Shown: positions 1-12,032, counted from the first letter of the stretch. The stretch is 64,000 bases of DNA from Gnetum montanum (GCA_015680685.1 MNCI01016268.1:182106-246105); one strand, 5' to 3'. The notes: a model not told the origin generated them from the letters alone. Numbers and translations: made by a program.

Positions 1-1078
1 TTTAGCAAAACACACATGTTAGTACCACTAAATTGAGAAAATAACACTATGTTACACAAAATCATAAGTTATAACTATTCAAACAGTGAAATGAGATGGA
101 CGTAGAAGGGATTGCAGAAATCCAGACATGAGGTGTCTTACCATAGGAATAATAAATTCATGTCTTGTATTAGTGATTAAGGTAATCATTAGCCTTTCTA
201 TATAAGATTCAAACCAAGTCCAAACCACATTCCAATGACATTGCATCATTTCATCTTTTGGAATTACATACATGAGACTATTAATGTTACAAAGGGTATT
301 GTCACTTGGCATATTATTGTCCAAGGGAGGGGTGTTATTCATGGAACTTTATTTTTATTTTTACATTTCTGAGAAGCCACCTACCTTCAAGCATGGGTAA
401 CATGTCTTTCTACTAGAACCCCCCAAAATTTATTCTATGCTCTTTTGTTATTTAACTATGTCAACCTTTGAAGCTAGCACTTATTTAACTCTTACTCCCA
501 TTTTTTGTAGATCTACAAGGATATAATACAACCTTAGTAACATAATAAAACTCACAATAGTAATCCAAAAAGAATCCATAAATCTTCTTGATGTCATACC
601 CTTTTCATTCCTGCTTGGTTCTTCACCTTTCTATCCATGCATAATGATCACAAGTTTATTCTTAGTTGTATGATGGAAAAGAGTATCATTATGGCCATGG
701 TACGAACCTTTTATTAATGAAATGGATAGATGGATGGTGTGGGCTTACTGTGCAAATAATTAGTCTCTTATGACTTAATAACATAGAGAAATCTTTACCT
801 TATTGGACTACATCTTACCTTTATTTCATGTATCTTTTTAACAATCAAAATTATTTACAAAGGGTTTAAAAAAAAAGTATAAAAGAAATGAGAAGATATT
901 AAAAATTATGAAAAAGTATAAAGAATGAAAAATGTTAAAGGATTAACAATGTAAAAGCATATGAAAAATTGAAGAAATGGAAAAGTATAAAAGAATGAGA
1001 AAAGATTAAAGAATCTGAAAAATGAAAATAATTGTAAAAAAAATGGAAAAAAACTTATTAATTCTAGAATTAGGATAA
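1..1078 (-). other. 3' non-coding region of element G
   Basis: The minus strand is T-rich just after the purine block (about 850-1078) and then matches in order the non-coding blocks of the other elements, such as the repeated 'cacaccatccatccat' type stretch near 720-745. I see no gene. Open frames here are low-complexity Phe/Leu runs from the T-rich strand. Confidence 0.6.
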
Positions 1079-1099
1079 GACATCTCCTCCACAACTAAA
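1079..1099 (-). promoter_or_regulatory. Degenerate purine block ending the G coding region
   Basis: On the minus strand this reads tagttgtggaggagatgtc. It corresponds to the agtcatgggggagatggcc block that closes the polyprotein in R1, R2, B and D. It is purine-rich but mutated. It may be an internal polypurine tract, a codon-conserved SHGGDG tail, or both. Confidence 0.5.
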
Positions 1100-1493
1100 C
1101 TCATGGGCAAGTATTTGGAAATTGCATCCTAGATCTCCTAGATCAAACACTTTAGGTGGTTCTCCTACCATCTTTATTGATTTAGTTATTCTATTATTAT
1201 CCCATATAATTTTGATGGTAGTGGAGTTATGATCATTCAAATTCCTATTTTTTTTTTCCTTTTGGTGTATGATTATGAGTTAATCGTTTCATTTTTGGGC
1301 TTTCTGTTGGAGTCATTTTCTTAGTTTGGGAATTAGTAAGTGGTTCAGATGTTTCCATGAATGTGTTAAATAGTTTTTGGTTCTTAGTTAGTGGCCATAG
1401 AGTGTCTTTTGGTTTCGTGGACTTAGCTCTTTTGGTTTCATGCACTTGTTTTTTACTATTGCTGTGATTTAGAATGGTAATTGTGTTGACATT

Positions 1494-2171
1494 CTAAAGG
1501 ATTGGTCCACTATTGCACTCTTTACTTTTAGCAATAATGCATGGAATGCATTGTGTGTATATAGCTCCATGCCTATCTTCCTTGGAAATCCCAATCAATA
1601 AATCTCTCATACTTAGCTTAGCATTGATCATGCTAAGCCATGCCCTTCCCATGATTATTTGAAATTCCTTATCAACATATTCCACATTGATAATTAGAAA
1701 TTCTGTTGGATATGAAAACCCATTAATAGTGTTCAATACATCGTCAATCTATCCCAAAGGAGTAATGATAGACTGATCTGTGAACTCCAATATGATATTG
1801 CATTCTTTCAATGGTGGTAGGTCTCATGCTTGGTATGTTTTGTAGGAGATCAAATTCACTCTAGAACCTAAGTTTAATAGAGCTTCACATGGTAGATTTC
1901 TAGCTACTTGTAGATAAATCAAAGGAATTCCTAGTTCAATTCTCTTTTGTGGAAGTGGTCCTTCCTTGATCCATTTTGTAACAATTTTAGTAAGCATGAT
2001 AGTTTGAATATTTGGACTTGAGGAAGATGCAAGCTTGTTAATAGTGAGAAGACTTATTTCAAGAGAAGATGGTCTTGATGAACCTCTAGTTTTATCAGCT
2101 TTTCCTAGACTCATCCTAAAGAAAGGATGTTTTTTTGTTTGGCTCTTGGTATGGCTAGTGAGATTCTCCAC
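1494..2171 (-). pseudogene. Retroviral-type aspartic protease of G, broken
   Basis: The minus-strand frame 2171-1824 ends in a block (LLNLGSRVNLIS) aligned with LLDSGSRVNLIS of R2 and B. The catalytic Asp position is therefore Asn here (LLN for LLD), and DSG is lost. The second part, in another frame (1736-1494), carries the family block GRAWLSMINAKLSM and a PCI motif seen after protease in all copies. The break between the two parts is a frameshift near 1740-1830. Function in the family is polyprotein cleavage; this copy cannot be active. The stretch 1245-1445 is the degraded linker between protease and the purine block. Confidence 0.7.
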
Positions 2172-2539
2172 TTGTATATTTACTACCTTTATAGCTCTTT
2201 CTTGTTACAATTGTGATGGTAACTTCCCTTGCATCATGGGCAATGGCACTAGTAGCAAAGGATTTGGATTAGAATTTGAAGATTCAACTACTTGTAGATG
2301 CATGTATGAGTCTAGATTGGTCCTTTGTGGTGTCAATTTATGGTATTCTAGTGGATAATAGTGTGAAGTTTGAATTTTTGCACTTACTAGTGAGACAAGA
2401 CATTGGACATAGTATCCATAGGGATAAGGTTATCAATATCGATACTGTTGATGTGATAGTATCATGGCTCATGATTGAGGTTGTTACCACTATTGATAGT
2501 ATTTCTTTTGCAACTACAACAATGCTTCACTAGGATAAT

Positions 2540-3009
2540 ACATTAGTTGGGGTTTCTATCTATAGTTACCTTGAGGATAAGGTAACCATTTGGGCATCTA
2601 TTTTTGAACAAATCACAAATGGAATGTGTATGCCTCCATTTCTTGTAGATGTTCCATGACTAGAAAACATACCCTGGGATGTTCATACTAGCACATAGTG
2701 CAACCTTCATCATCTATGGAGCTAGCTAGTGTCTAAACACTTAGCTACTAAGGAAAATTTGTCTTTACATCCAAGTTCTTTCTTCTTCCTTTTGGCTTTG
2801 CCTCTTTCTAATGCTTGTTCAATTTGTTCCTCTACTATCTTCAATGTAGTTGTGAATTTTTCATCAATAGAATTCCACATTTTCTCTACCTTAGCTACAA
2901 TGTCACTTACAGATTTTTGGATTGATAGAGTCTTTTGTTGGATGACATCATCCAAGGTTTCATCCTCTTGTTTATCACATATGCATACATCCCTCTTTCA
3001 GATTTATGG
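2540..3009 (-). pseudogene. Gag C-terminal part of G, with zinc knuckle
   Basis: The minus-strand frame 2955-2722 (VIQQKTLSIQKSVSDIV...) matches the region following the conserved Gag core in D and R1. It runs into a zinc-knuckle block at 2702-2667 that reads C-T-M-C-stop-Y-E-H-P-R-V-C, so all four ligands survive but a stop lies inside. Further on (about 2600-2540) is the P-Y-P-Q-G-N-like tail also found in R1 and D. It continues the gag that F interrupts. Confidence 0.7.
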
Positions 3010-3014
3010 ATCTC
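3010..3014. repeat. TSD of F, left copy (ATCTC)
   Basis: ATCTC immediately precedes the F LTR and is repeated exactly at 9276-9280 after the other LTR. Confidence 0.9.
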
Positions 3015-3934
3015 TAATGAGTCATGTTTTGCCTTGCCTTGATGTTAGAGCCTTAATATCAAAGCCTTGTATCAAAGCCTTGTATCAGTGCCCCAATGTT
3101 GGAGCCTCAACATTGAATACCCAATATCACATATGTGACGTCAAAGCCAAGATGCAATGTTGGATACCCAATGTTGTAGGGTAACTTTGGTCTATAAATA
3201 TAGGGCTTTGGCTTACATATTCCATATAGTTTTTTGGTTAGAGTAGTGGAGCTTTTGTAGTTTGTTTTCTCTAGAGTTAGAATATTTCCAACGCATGCCT
3301 GCAAAGTGATGTTTGTAATCGTATGACACCTTTGTTCGAGTGTGATGTACCTGGACATGTTACAAGACTAGCAATAAAGATCATTATTACTTTCATCATT
3401 GCAACATTCACTTAGATTAATATTATTTCTTTAATTATTTAATGCTTTCTTTAGTTAAGTATTATTATTTACTATTTCTGTCATTAAGCAAAATGCATAC
3501 ACCTTAATCACGAGCATTTAAATGGAAATACTTAGTAATCCAGAAGTGTATCATTTGGCATAACTAGTGACATACACTTGGCAATCCTAAAAGTAGCCTC
3601 ACGAAGTCCAAGATGTGTATGGACGATTAAGTGTAGATACTCATCATCCATAGGCTAGTTTAGATCTTGTTTTTTAGTATCCATTAGATTAATTAATCCA
3701 TCTCTTTATTGTCATTAGGAGTAGCATAGAATTAGAAACAACATCATATGACTCACTTTGGACTAAACCATATGTGACAAAGCTACCACTAGTCCAAGTG
3801 GGAAGATAGCGAACTACAATCAAAGCATAACAATCTAGATGCTATAACTAGTCCCATCCACAGAATTTGACTTGATCATATGTGAACACTTGTGCTTCAT
3901 ATGGTTGAGCATAGGCGTACCTCGCTGCTCATCA
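3015..3934 (+). repeat. 5' LTR of F
   Basis: Starts TAATGAGTCATG (the usual TGATGAG with G to A) and ends CTCATCA. A TATA box (TATAAATA) lies at 3193-3200 and a polyadenylation-like AATAAAGA near 3374. The U5 part has the family blocks with the repeated words TTGGTAATCC/TTGGCAATCC. It is 920 bp. Confidence 0.9.
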
Positions 3935-3935
3935 T

Positions 3936-3955
3936 TGGCACCTTGCCGAGGATGG
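3936..3955 (+). promoter_or_regulatory. Primer-binding site of F (tRNA-Asp type, degenerate)
   Basis: TGGCACCTTGCCGAGGATGG follows the LTR after one base. It resembles the C site TGGCGCCGTTGCCGGGGA, which matches the plant tRNA-Asp 3' end, but has substitutions and a one-base deletion. Confidence 0.75.
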
Positions 3956-4056
3956 TGATAGTTATCTAAATTAGTTATATGATACAAGATCATTGTAAAG
4001 GAATTAACGATATATCTTTTAGAAACTCTTAAATCATACACTATAAACCAACAACA

Positions 4057-6547
4057 ATGTCTCTCCCACATGCAAATGACTATGAAGTATATAGCACACA
4101 CATTCATTGGAGAATTAATAAGATATATGACAAAGAAGATTGGATATATCAATCTTATGTAGGGGTTTCTTATGATCATGATCACCCTAACAACACTCAA
4201 AGGCTACATTCACCTAAGGTAGACAATCTTGGAGAAGATGATGTAGGTCCTAAACTAGGGAAGGCCTCAAGGCCTAAGACCTCCTAAAAACCTAGAAATA
4301 ATAAATCAAGGGACCTCAAGGAACACTATAGAAGCCATGGAAATTCTCCCAGTTCCTCATCTTCCTCTTTCCCTTCAACATCCAATTCTGATGAAGATGA
4401 ATGTAGGTATAGAGATAGAGCTCCATTAAAGGGTCAGACTAAAAATCGAAATCAAACCATAGGAAAGGTCAAAGACAACATCATCATGATTGAATAAATA
4501 GAAATAGACATTTCCCTTACAATCTGGTTGATGATGATGAACCCCTATTGGCCACTAAGAGCCTAATGCATATCACAGAGGCAGTTAGGATATTTCACAG
4601 GCATTGCAAAAAGAGTCGACTACCTAAGCTTGACAAGAATAACATTTTGAAATTTACAAGAGGCTATGATTCAGATCCACAACATCATTTACAAGCCTTC
4701 CATGATGCCTATGCTAACTATAACATTGAAAGTGGATGAAAAAAGCTTAAGCTCTTTCCTAGGAAACTAATTGATAGAGCCCAAGTGTGGTATAGATCAT
4801 TGACACCAAACTCAATCCGAAAATGGTCTACAATGATAGAACTTTTCAATGAGAGATACCAAACCTATAAAAGAATGTCCAATTTGTGGAGACATTTCCA
4901 AGAGTGGACACAAGAACAACATGAACCCTTGGACATGGCCTTAGATAGATATTATGCTTTACTAAATAGATGCCTAGGCCATGGTTTCTCCAAGGAAGAG
5001 CAACTTTACCACATCATAGATGGGCTTCATAATGAAATAAGGGCAATCCTTGGGATGTATGCCCCAGGGCAATTATACAAGATTTAAGCCCATTAGATCA
5101 AAGAGATAATAGAGCATGAGGCAAAAGAAAAAGGAGAGATGTGTAAGTGGGAGAATGTTAAGAAAAATCAATGGGACCCAACTCTTCAATCGAAGGAGAT
5201 CCAAATCTGTGGTAAGGAGAATGAAACTAATCCTGCTAGGATGATCCCACAACAAACCTTGCCAATATAGGAGTCTATTGATGAATTAGAAGCAAGGTTT
5301 AATAAGAAGTCAAAATGGATATATGAAAATGTCACAAATCTCATTAAGATAGTTAATGAGAGGATCATGTAAAATAAGCCAAGCAATCATAATAAAAAAT
5401 GGATATAGAACCAAGAAATAACTAAGAACACTTTTTGGCAAAAGGGAAACATGGCTAAAGAAAGTGATGTTATATACTTAATCATAGATGAAGATAATGG
5501 ATACAACATCTACATATATGATCATCTAAAGGGTCATTTCCTAGTCTTGTTGCATCTACAGGAGCATTGGGTAGGTGCCTTAAATCCAAAGTTTGTGCAA
5601 AAGCACATGCCTAGGAGATTTCCTCTCCCATAAGATAATTATAGATAGTTTCACAACCGATCATACCATCCTAGGGAGACTTATTACTAGCCTCAACATA
5701 GTCATCAACTGTAGTGGCAACAACCATAGTCATGGGGGAGGCCGCCACTAAATTAGTACTATTTTCCTTATCCACCGAAACCACATGACTATTATGTTCA
5801 ACACCCCATTTCTTTAACCAGTTCTGCATCCCTACTTCTCATCATCACTACCACTCTCCAAAGTACCATCAACACATGACATCCCTTGAAGGATCACCAC
5901 CTCGTGCCTCTTACCATCCAACCTACCCTTAATATTCTCATCATCCACCTCCTTATATGCCACCACTAGCAACTCAAGAAGGTTTCAGACCACAATATCA
6001 ACAAATGCATGCTACTTGTGATGCACATGTGCATAGACATGCTAACACTACTGGGTCTCAACCGCAATGTAGGAAACACCCCTTCTAGAGGAAATTCCAT
6101 AAGTTGAAGCAAACCACACATGAACCCATTACATCATCTGAGCCAGCACAAAGCCAACCTGGTGCACCACCTTCCTTGCCTAAACCAATGTCCTCTGACC
6201 ATACATAAGGGCCACCATCTATCTATACTCCAATCCCACATCTAACCAATGAATCTACAAATGTGGGGAGAAAAATGAATCCATGCATACCATCTCCTAA
6301 TCAAGGGTGCAATTGTGGGCCAGCCATCCATAATGTTAACACACCTCATATTCTGACCCACCATACATATAACAATTAGGTGTGTGACCAAAAATGTTTC
6401 TACCTAGCCACCACACCACCATTAGACACCTAGTGGCTGGGGCATGAAAGGTTTCAAACATTTCATACATTCATGGATCCTATTTATCCACTTATTAATC
6501 CTTGTCACAGCCAAATTTTTAGTCATGGGGGCTATCCCCCATTCTAG
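4057..6547 (+). pseudogene. Gag of F, stops and frameshifts
   Basis: The ATG at 4057 aligns with the gag start of C (45529): both have short N-termini with HWR(I/T)N and a following YDxED. The core is at 4548-5087, with the conserved blocks RGYDSDPQHHLQAF, VWYRSLTPNSIRKWSTM, EPLDMALDRYYALLNRCLGHGF and YHIIDGLHNE. The zinc knuckle near 5496-5534 has lost its cysteines (Tyr and Phe instead), consistent with G to A changes. After it comes a Pro/His-rich tail (about 5640-6200), and the frame ends at the SHGGYPPF-stop block at 6522-6547. Gag forms the particle in this family. The copy is inactive. Confidence 0.8.
6525..6542 (+). other. Perfect hairpin at the end of F gag
   Basis: ATGGGGG-CTAT-CCCCCAT: a 7-bp stem and 4-base loop at the position of the first purine block. 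The same hairpin with a different loop occurs in C at 47489-47506. It also encodes the Gag C-terminus (HGGYPP). Confidence 0.8.
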
Positions 6548-8461
6548 TCTTTAGGATTCAAAAGTGTTTTTCATCTTTTTGTTTTACACATTCTTTATTT
6601 TACATCTTGTTTTCATGTTCTTAATATTTTCTAATTTTTGTTTTACACCATCGTTAGTACATTTACTATTTCTTGAATATTTTACACTTTCTTTAATATT
6701 TTCTTTTATTTTGGTGTGATTTTATAACCTTTTGTTAATAAATTCCATGTATAGTGGTAATGCGTTGCTTGATGGTGGTATGTATTATTTTGTTATTTGA
6801 TTGTTGGTGTCTGGTTTCTAGCTTGAATTTCATTACAGATAATTAGGACATGGTTTCTTTTCATGCAATAGGCAGTGAGTCCATAGCATCCACCCATCCA
6901 CAAACTCTATGGTTTTTCTTGTTTTGGAAATGTGTAATCCCTTTTTCACTAATAAACCTTTAATAAATTTGTGACTTTGGTAGTTTCTAGAATTGGAAAG
7001 GATTCAAAGGTTTGAACAAGGTGTGGCTTCAAGAGGATTTAGTATTCTTTGCGCTTTTCTGTTTGCCTAGGTGCATGTGTGTTTTCATGAATTTCCTACC
7101 ATTCCATGTAAATCAATAAAGGAAGTTGAATAAGTCATTGCATGGTGTGGTTCTCATCAAAAAAAAAAACAAAGAGAATTTAAAGCATACCCCTTGTATC
7201 AAATAAATGCATGTGTGGTACCCATTTTAAAAGAAAGGAACAAAAAAAACAATGGAAATTCAAAGCACACCCCTTAGACAAAATAAATGGGCTAAAAACA
7301 CTAGTTATGGGACTTGTCTCCTCTAACTAAGGCCCTTTCTCACTTCCTACTTCTTCTCTAATTTGGAATGGTGGTTGTTCTATGGGAGCACTCTTGTGTC
7401 TCAGGGGATGGATTAGTCTTAGAATGTCAATGTGAAGTCACTTAATGTGATTGGTTTTGGTCTAGACTAATGATGGATTCTATCAAGTCATTTCACCACA
7501 AAATCCATAAGGGACTTCATGTGACCTTAATCAGGAACTGCATTCCACTTTCTTTCATTCATCTATACTTTCCATTTCTGACTTCATTGCTAGTTGCATG
7601 TTCTTGTTCGATATCCTAGTTTGATGTGTCAGAATTCTTACTTAGTTTTTTATGGGTTTTTGTACTTAACTTCTATAACCATTAATCATTCATAGAGCCC
7701 ACAGACTCTTTGGTTTGAAGTTATGCAAAGGCATAAAATGCCTATGCTTGCTTTGGGGAGGATCCACTTGCATGTCTTTTGGTTGGATTAGTTAAGTTCT
7801 TTACCCTTAGACACTCTTACAATCAAATCCTTTTGTTTACCCGATCAATGACATCCAATTATGCACATCTTCATAACATTTTTTAGTAAAATTTCCTTTT
7901 ATTATTTTTAATTCTTACACCCTCTTAAAATATTCCCTTGTGTCAAAATTTTTTAAGTTTAATGGACTACTTATCTGTTTGACCCTATTTGTCACCTTCC
8001 TACTAACACTACTAAAGGAGTTAATCTACCACAATCACAACCTAGTTGAGTGTAACCACCAATGAGACAAGGCATTTAATAGTTGTGTTACACATTGTAT
8101 ACTAATTCATGATTATATTGTGATAGAAGTGGAAAGCATGGACTAGAAGTGGAACTATCTTCACTATGGATGATGCAGCAGTACCACAAAATGAGGACCA
8201 TTCATGATTATTGGATCTCTTCTCTCTCTCTCATTCTTTTGCTGGCAATAGGTGTTGGATGTTAGTGTTATCTAGGGTGTTTACTTCTCTTATCATGAGC
8301 ATCCCATTTTGTAAAAATTGTAATTTCATACACTTGGGTACTCAAAGTCAATTTTTCCTTTTAAGTTAGTTTGTATGTTAGTTAATAATCCCATACCTAC
8401 CCAATATTTTTTGTAAGGAACTTGTTCCTTGTTTTGTTTAACTCGAGGATGAGTTTTCATT
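6548..8461 (+). other. 3' non-coding region of F
   Basis: About 1.9 kb without a credible frame. It begins T-rich (6570-6720) and contains blocks shared with D (58290-60235): 'tcatccacccatccac'-like near 6889, 'cctatgcttgctttggggaggatccacttgcatg' near 7741, and a CT-rich run near 8219-8234. Conservation of non-coding blocks between F and D suggests they are part of the element, not host DNA. Confidence 0.65.
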
Positions 8462-8474
8462 CAGTCATGGGGGT
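8462..8474 (+). promoter_or_regulatory. 3' polypurine-tract-like block of F
   Basis: AGTCATGGGGGTA directly abuts the 3' LTR start TGATGAG. The same 13 bases precede the 3' LTRs of R1, R2 and B. In this class the tract primes second-strand synthesis. Confidence 0.75.
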
Positions 8475-9275
8475 ATGATGAGTCATGTTTTACCTAGACT
8501 TCACATCGAAGCCTTGACATTGGAGCCTTGCATCAATGCCCTGACATTAGATACCCAACATTGCATACACAATGTCAGAGCCAAGATGCGATGTCAAATA
8601 CCCGACATCGAAGGGTAAACTCTGGTCTACAAATATAGGGCTCAAGCTTATGATTTTTATATAGTTTTTCAATTAGAGTAGCAAATCTCTTGTAGTTTGT
8701 TGTCTCCAAAGTTAGAATATTTTTAGTGCATGCTCGTAGAGTGATGTTTGTAATTGTATGACACCTTTGTTTGAGTGTGACATACTTGGACATGTTACAT
8801 GATTGACAATAAATATCAAGGTAACTTCCATAATTACAGCATTCACTTATATTAATATTATTACTTTAATTATTTAATGCTTTCTTTAGTTAAAAATTTC
8901 CATTTATTGTTATTTATTGTTTCTGTCATTAAGCAGAATGCATACACCTTAATCATGAGTATTTAAGTGGAAATACTTGGTAATCTAGAAGTCTATTATT
9001 TGGCATAACCAATGACATACACTTGGCAATCTCAGAAGTAGCCTCACAAAGTCCAAGACTTGTACAGATGATTAAGTGCAGATACTCATCGCCTCACTTT
9101 GGACTAAACCATACGTGACAAAGCGACCACTAGTCCAAGTGGGAAGACAATGAACTACAATAAAAGAATAACAATTTAGATGCTACAACTAGTTCCATCC
9201 ACAAAATTTGATCATATTGTGCATGAACGCTTATGATTTGTATGGTTGAGCATAGGTGTACCTTACTACATATCA
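8475..9275 (+). repeat. 3' LTR of F
   Basis: Starts TGATGAGTCATG and ends ...ACATATCA (degenerate CTCATCA). It is 801 bp. Compared with the 5' LTR it lacks about 110 bp that lie at roughly 3645-3755 in the 5' copy. The TATA box is mutated (TACAAATA, about 8628). The AATAAA is near 8809. Confidence 0.88.
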
Positions 9276-9280
9276 ATCTC
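9276..9280. repeat. TSD of F, right copy (ATCTC)
   Basis: Exact copy of 3010-3014. Confidence 0.9.
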
Positions 9281-10806
9281 TATTGTACTTTTCTACTAAT
9301 TCCTTTTTTCTAAGTTCTCCTTCCTCTTTTTCCACTTGATTGATGAGTCTTTAAATACAATGGATAGTTAGTTCTAATAATCTTCCTTGGGCGTAAACCC
9401 CAAGGACCTCTTTGCTTTTGCTTCTTAGCCCATCTACGATGTGCCTAAGTTGTTCCTTTGATGAAAATCCATGGCCCGAGCATCCATGTAATAATGACTA
9501 GTATCTACCCATTACCACATCAAGGATTTCATGAGTCTCTTATTTCTAGCCCTTGATTTATTTTCTTAGATTTGACACTCATGAATATTTTTGATATTTA
9601 TCATTAAATATATCAAGCATGGTACTCTAGCATATGATGGATTCAGGTTCTAGTGACCTATACTAGCTTTCTACTTCCTTCACAAGTGTTCTAGGAAATA
9701 GTTTCAATTTCTGCCAATCACTCTCTATGTTTTAAAGGATGCAAGCATAGTGGAATGCTTGAAGGTGATGTTGGTGATCAGTGTTGTAACCACCTTCAAA
9801 TTGTGGCATATTGTTCATATCTAACCATTTGATTCAGCTATCTCTCATGTGCCTGGTTGCTATGTAGATAGCTTCTTGAATATTGATCATGCTTTGGGTT
9901 TCCATGAGGGGTTCATCATCGTGGTCGGGTTCATATGCTCTATTGTAGTGGTGTCCCCTTCTATGCTCATGCCTCTCTTGATCCTCTCTTCTATCTCTTC
10001 TTCTTCTTCATTCATATTCTTCATCTTTTGAATTATAGTACCTTGAATATCTATCATGATGACCATGAGTTCATCTTTTTTCCCTATCAAAGTCTCAGTA
10101 CCTATGTCATCTCTTGTTAGAGTCCTCCAATTATCATGATGAGACTGATGAGGTAGTAAGAGAATGGTGCTAGCTAGTTCTCCTTTCATAACTCTTGTAT
10201 GTTTCATTGTAGAATTTAATAGGAGCCCTTGGCCTAGAGTCCTACTTGTATCTTGAGTCAATAGCCTCCCCTTTATCTATCTCTACTAGAGTAAAATGGA
10301 GTTGGGCTTTGATAGGTTCCTCTAGTCTAATGATAGGTGTTTTTGATAGCTCCTCATGGTTTTGGTGGAGTTGTTCTGAAATGGACTAATTAGCATTAAG
10401 TTCTTCTATGACAATAGAAGTGTTAGCTTGCTTCCCTTTGCTATGTAGATTTTTGATCTCCATGGTAGCATCTCTTCTCATCTGCTCATTTTTCGGTTCA
10501 TAGGGTCTAGTCATGTGTTGAGTCACATGATACCCTTCCTAAATTTGGTTCAAATGCATTCCCTTTAGAGTAGTTTGTAGCATGTTCAGTGTTGTATGTT
10601 CTAGAGTTAGGAATATGTTTCCTTACATGTCTCTCCACCTCATTTTCTTGTCCTGATGGAAGATGAAAGTCTAGATGGTACCGATCAATGTGATAATAAG
10701 TGATTCATGTTTGCATTAGCATCCCCTATTCGTCTTCATCAACGATTCTATCACTACTTCTTCTTGTCCCCTTGGGAGGTGATGGTTGATCATTATGTGA
10801 AGCCAT
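9281..10806 (-). pseudogene. Gag N-terminal and core part of G
   Basis: On the minus strand an ATG at 10806 (MASHNDQPSPPKGTRR...) starts a frame with many stops. The N-terminal region differs from R1/R2/D/E. The conserved core appears near 9480-9300: sequence for GHGF, an RQIVDGLR-like helix, a TLGVYAQG-like block and the KEEGEL stretch. Position 9281 is the edge of the F insertion; the frame continues on the other side at 3009. Confidence 0.65.
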
Positions 10807-10925
10807 ATTATAGTTTTTAAATGGTTTATTTTAAAAGTGTGCTTTACTTATATTTTTTGGGTTTGACTTTAAGTTTCAACTACAAAAAACTTTGAAAAAA
10901 TAATTACTTAGCATAACATTGACTT

Positions 10926-10944
10926 ATCCTTAGTAATGATGCCA
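10926..10944 (-). promoter_or_regulatory. Primer-binding site of G, degenerate
   Basis: Minus strand TGGCATCATTACTAAGGAT next to the LTR end. It is recognisable as the tRNA-Asp-type site only by comparison with the other copies. Confidence 0.6.
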
Positions 10945-10945
10945 A

Positions 10946-11826
10946 TGATAAGTGGTGGATAGTACAACACCCAACCATATGAGATATGACTGCTCACACA
11001 TGATCCCAATCAAATTCCATAGACAAGGCAATGTGATTATGTGAGTAATTGGTTAAAGTTCATGATGATTATCTTCCCACGTGAGCTAGTAAATTCAATG
11101 CGTATGGTTTAACTCATGATGAGGTATATGATAGATGGTGTTGTGTTGGCCATAATTCACCTAGAAAACATAAGGTAAGATAAAGGTTTTTAGATCTAAG
11201 TGATAAGAAACAAATCTAATCTAGCCTATGCAATAAGCATCTTGTCCTGACCTTCCGTTCACACTTTGGACTTCATGTAACTATTATTAGGATTACCAAG
11301 TACCTCACTATTGGGCATACCAAGTGATAGTGCTTCTGGGTTACCAGGCAACTACACTTAAGTGCTTGAGATTAGTCATACTCATTCCACTTAACAATAG
11401 AAATAGTAAAGTGCATTGAAAGTAAATTAGTAACTAAGGGAAACAGTAATCATTAAGCTAAGTGAAAATAGGAAAATTATTCTAAGTATAAACAATAAAG
11501 ACTACATGATGCTGCAATGATGTAGAGTAATCTCTATCTTTATTTCCATGCATAAAATGTGTCCAAGTACATCTTACTCAAATAAAGATTCCATTCAATT
11601 CCTAAACATCACACTACGAGCATACACTCTTAAGTGCTATGTGCTAAAATTGAAAAAACAAACTAACATAATTTCGCTAAGTGTGAAATGAAACTATTCA
11701 TGGATGGTGTGTCTAAATGCTGTATTTATAGGCCTCCACATGTTTGTGATATCAAATATGCAACATCGTATCTTGTGCCTTGATAGATGCCCAATATCGT
11801 ACCCAGTCAAAATTTTGGATTTATCA
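10946..11826 (-). repeat. 5' LTR of G
   Basis: Minus strand TGATAAATCC... to ...CTTATCA, 881 bp. A TATA-like TATAAATA lies at about 11726-11733 and LTR-family blocks occur near 11200-11560. Termini are degenerate, which fits an old insertion. Confidence 0.75.
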
Positions 11827-12027
11827 GTAGACCCACCAAATGCATCCATGTTTGTTGATTTTTGGATTTTTTTTTCAAGTTTCATTTTAAAGGTATACTC
11901 TCCTACGGTCCATGAATATTTTGATGCAATATCTCATGCAATTCAACATCCCATAGATTCATTTAGCAAGGTAGATGTTACCCACTAAAAAGAAGGGTCC
12001 CACTAGAAGGTGATACTAGTAAGTAAA
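11827..12027. other. Unassigned DNA between G and R1
   Basis: About 200 bp outside both elements. An open stretch of the plus strand crosses it (…VDPPNASMFVDFW…), but it begins inside the G LTR and I recognise no family. Treated as flanking DNA. Confidence 0.4.
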
Positions 12028-12032
12028 GGTAG
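12028..12032. repeat. TSD of R1, left copy (GGTAG)
   Basis: GGTAG before the 5' LTR, repeated exactly at 19134-19138. Confidence 0.92.

Larger units (their letters stand above)
3015..9275 (+). mobile_element. Element F: complete gag-only LTR retrotransposon inserted in G
   Basis: Two LTRs (3015-3934 and 8475-9275), a primer-binding site, a gag-like frame, a hairpin purine block, a long non-coding 3' part and a final purine tract, all flanked by a perfect ATCTC duplication. No protease, reverse transcriptase, RNase H or integrase is present: Gag runs directly into the hairpin block at 6525. It shares this organisation with C, so the lack of pol is a family state rather than a private deletion. 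Confidence 0.92.
1..11826 (-). mobile_element. Element G: Athila-like Ty3/gypsy gag-protease element, minus strand, 3' LTR outside window
   Basis: Read on the minus strand, this is a 5' LTR (10946-11826), primer-binding site, gag, zinc knuckle, protease, and then directly the purine block and T-rich 3' non-coding part seen in the other elements. It is interrupted in gag by element F (3015-9275); joining 9281 to 3009 on the minus strand continues the gag sequence. No reverse transcriptase or integrase lies between protease and the purine block, so this copy is non-autonomous. The 3' LTR must lie left of position 1, so no duplication can be checked. Confidence 0.85.

Noticed and set aside
906-1094. 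Phe-rich minus-strand open frame
   Set aside because: It is the T-rich stretch after the purine block of G. Similar runs occur after every element's purine block and are low complexity.
2035-2533. Two overlapping plus-strand frames
   Set aside because: Antisense to the protease/Gag tail of G. No family resemblance in this direction.
11704-11988. Plus-strand frame of 94 residues
   Set aside because: It starts inside the G LTR and runs antisense through the TATA region. No recognisable domain.
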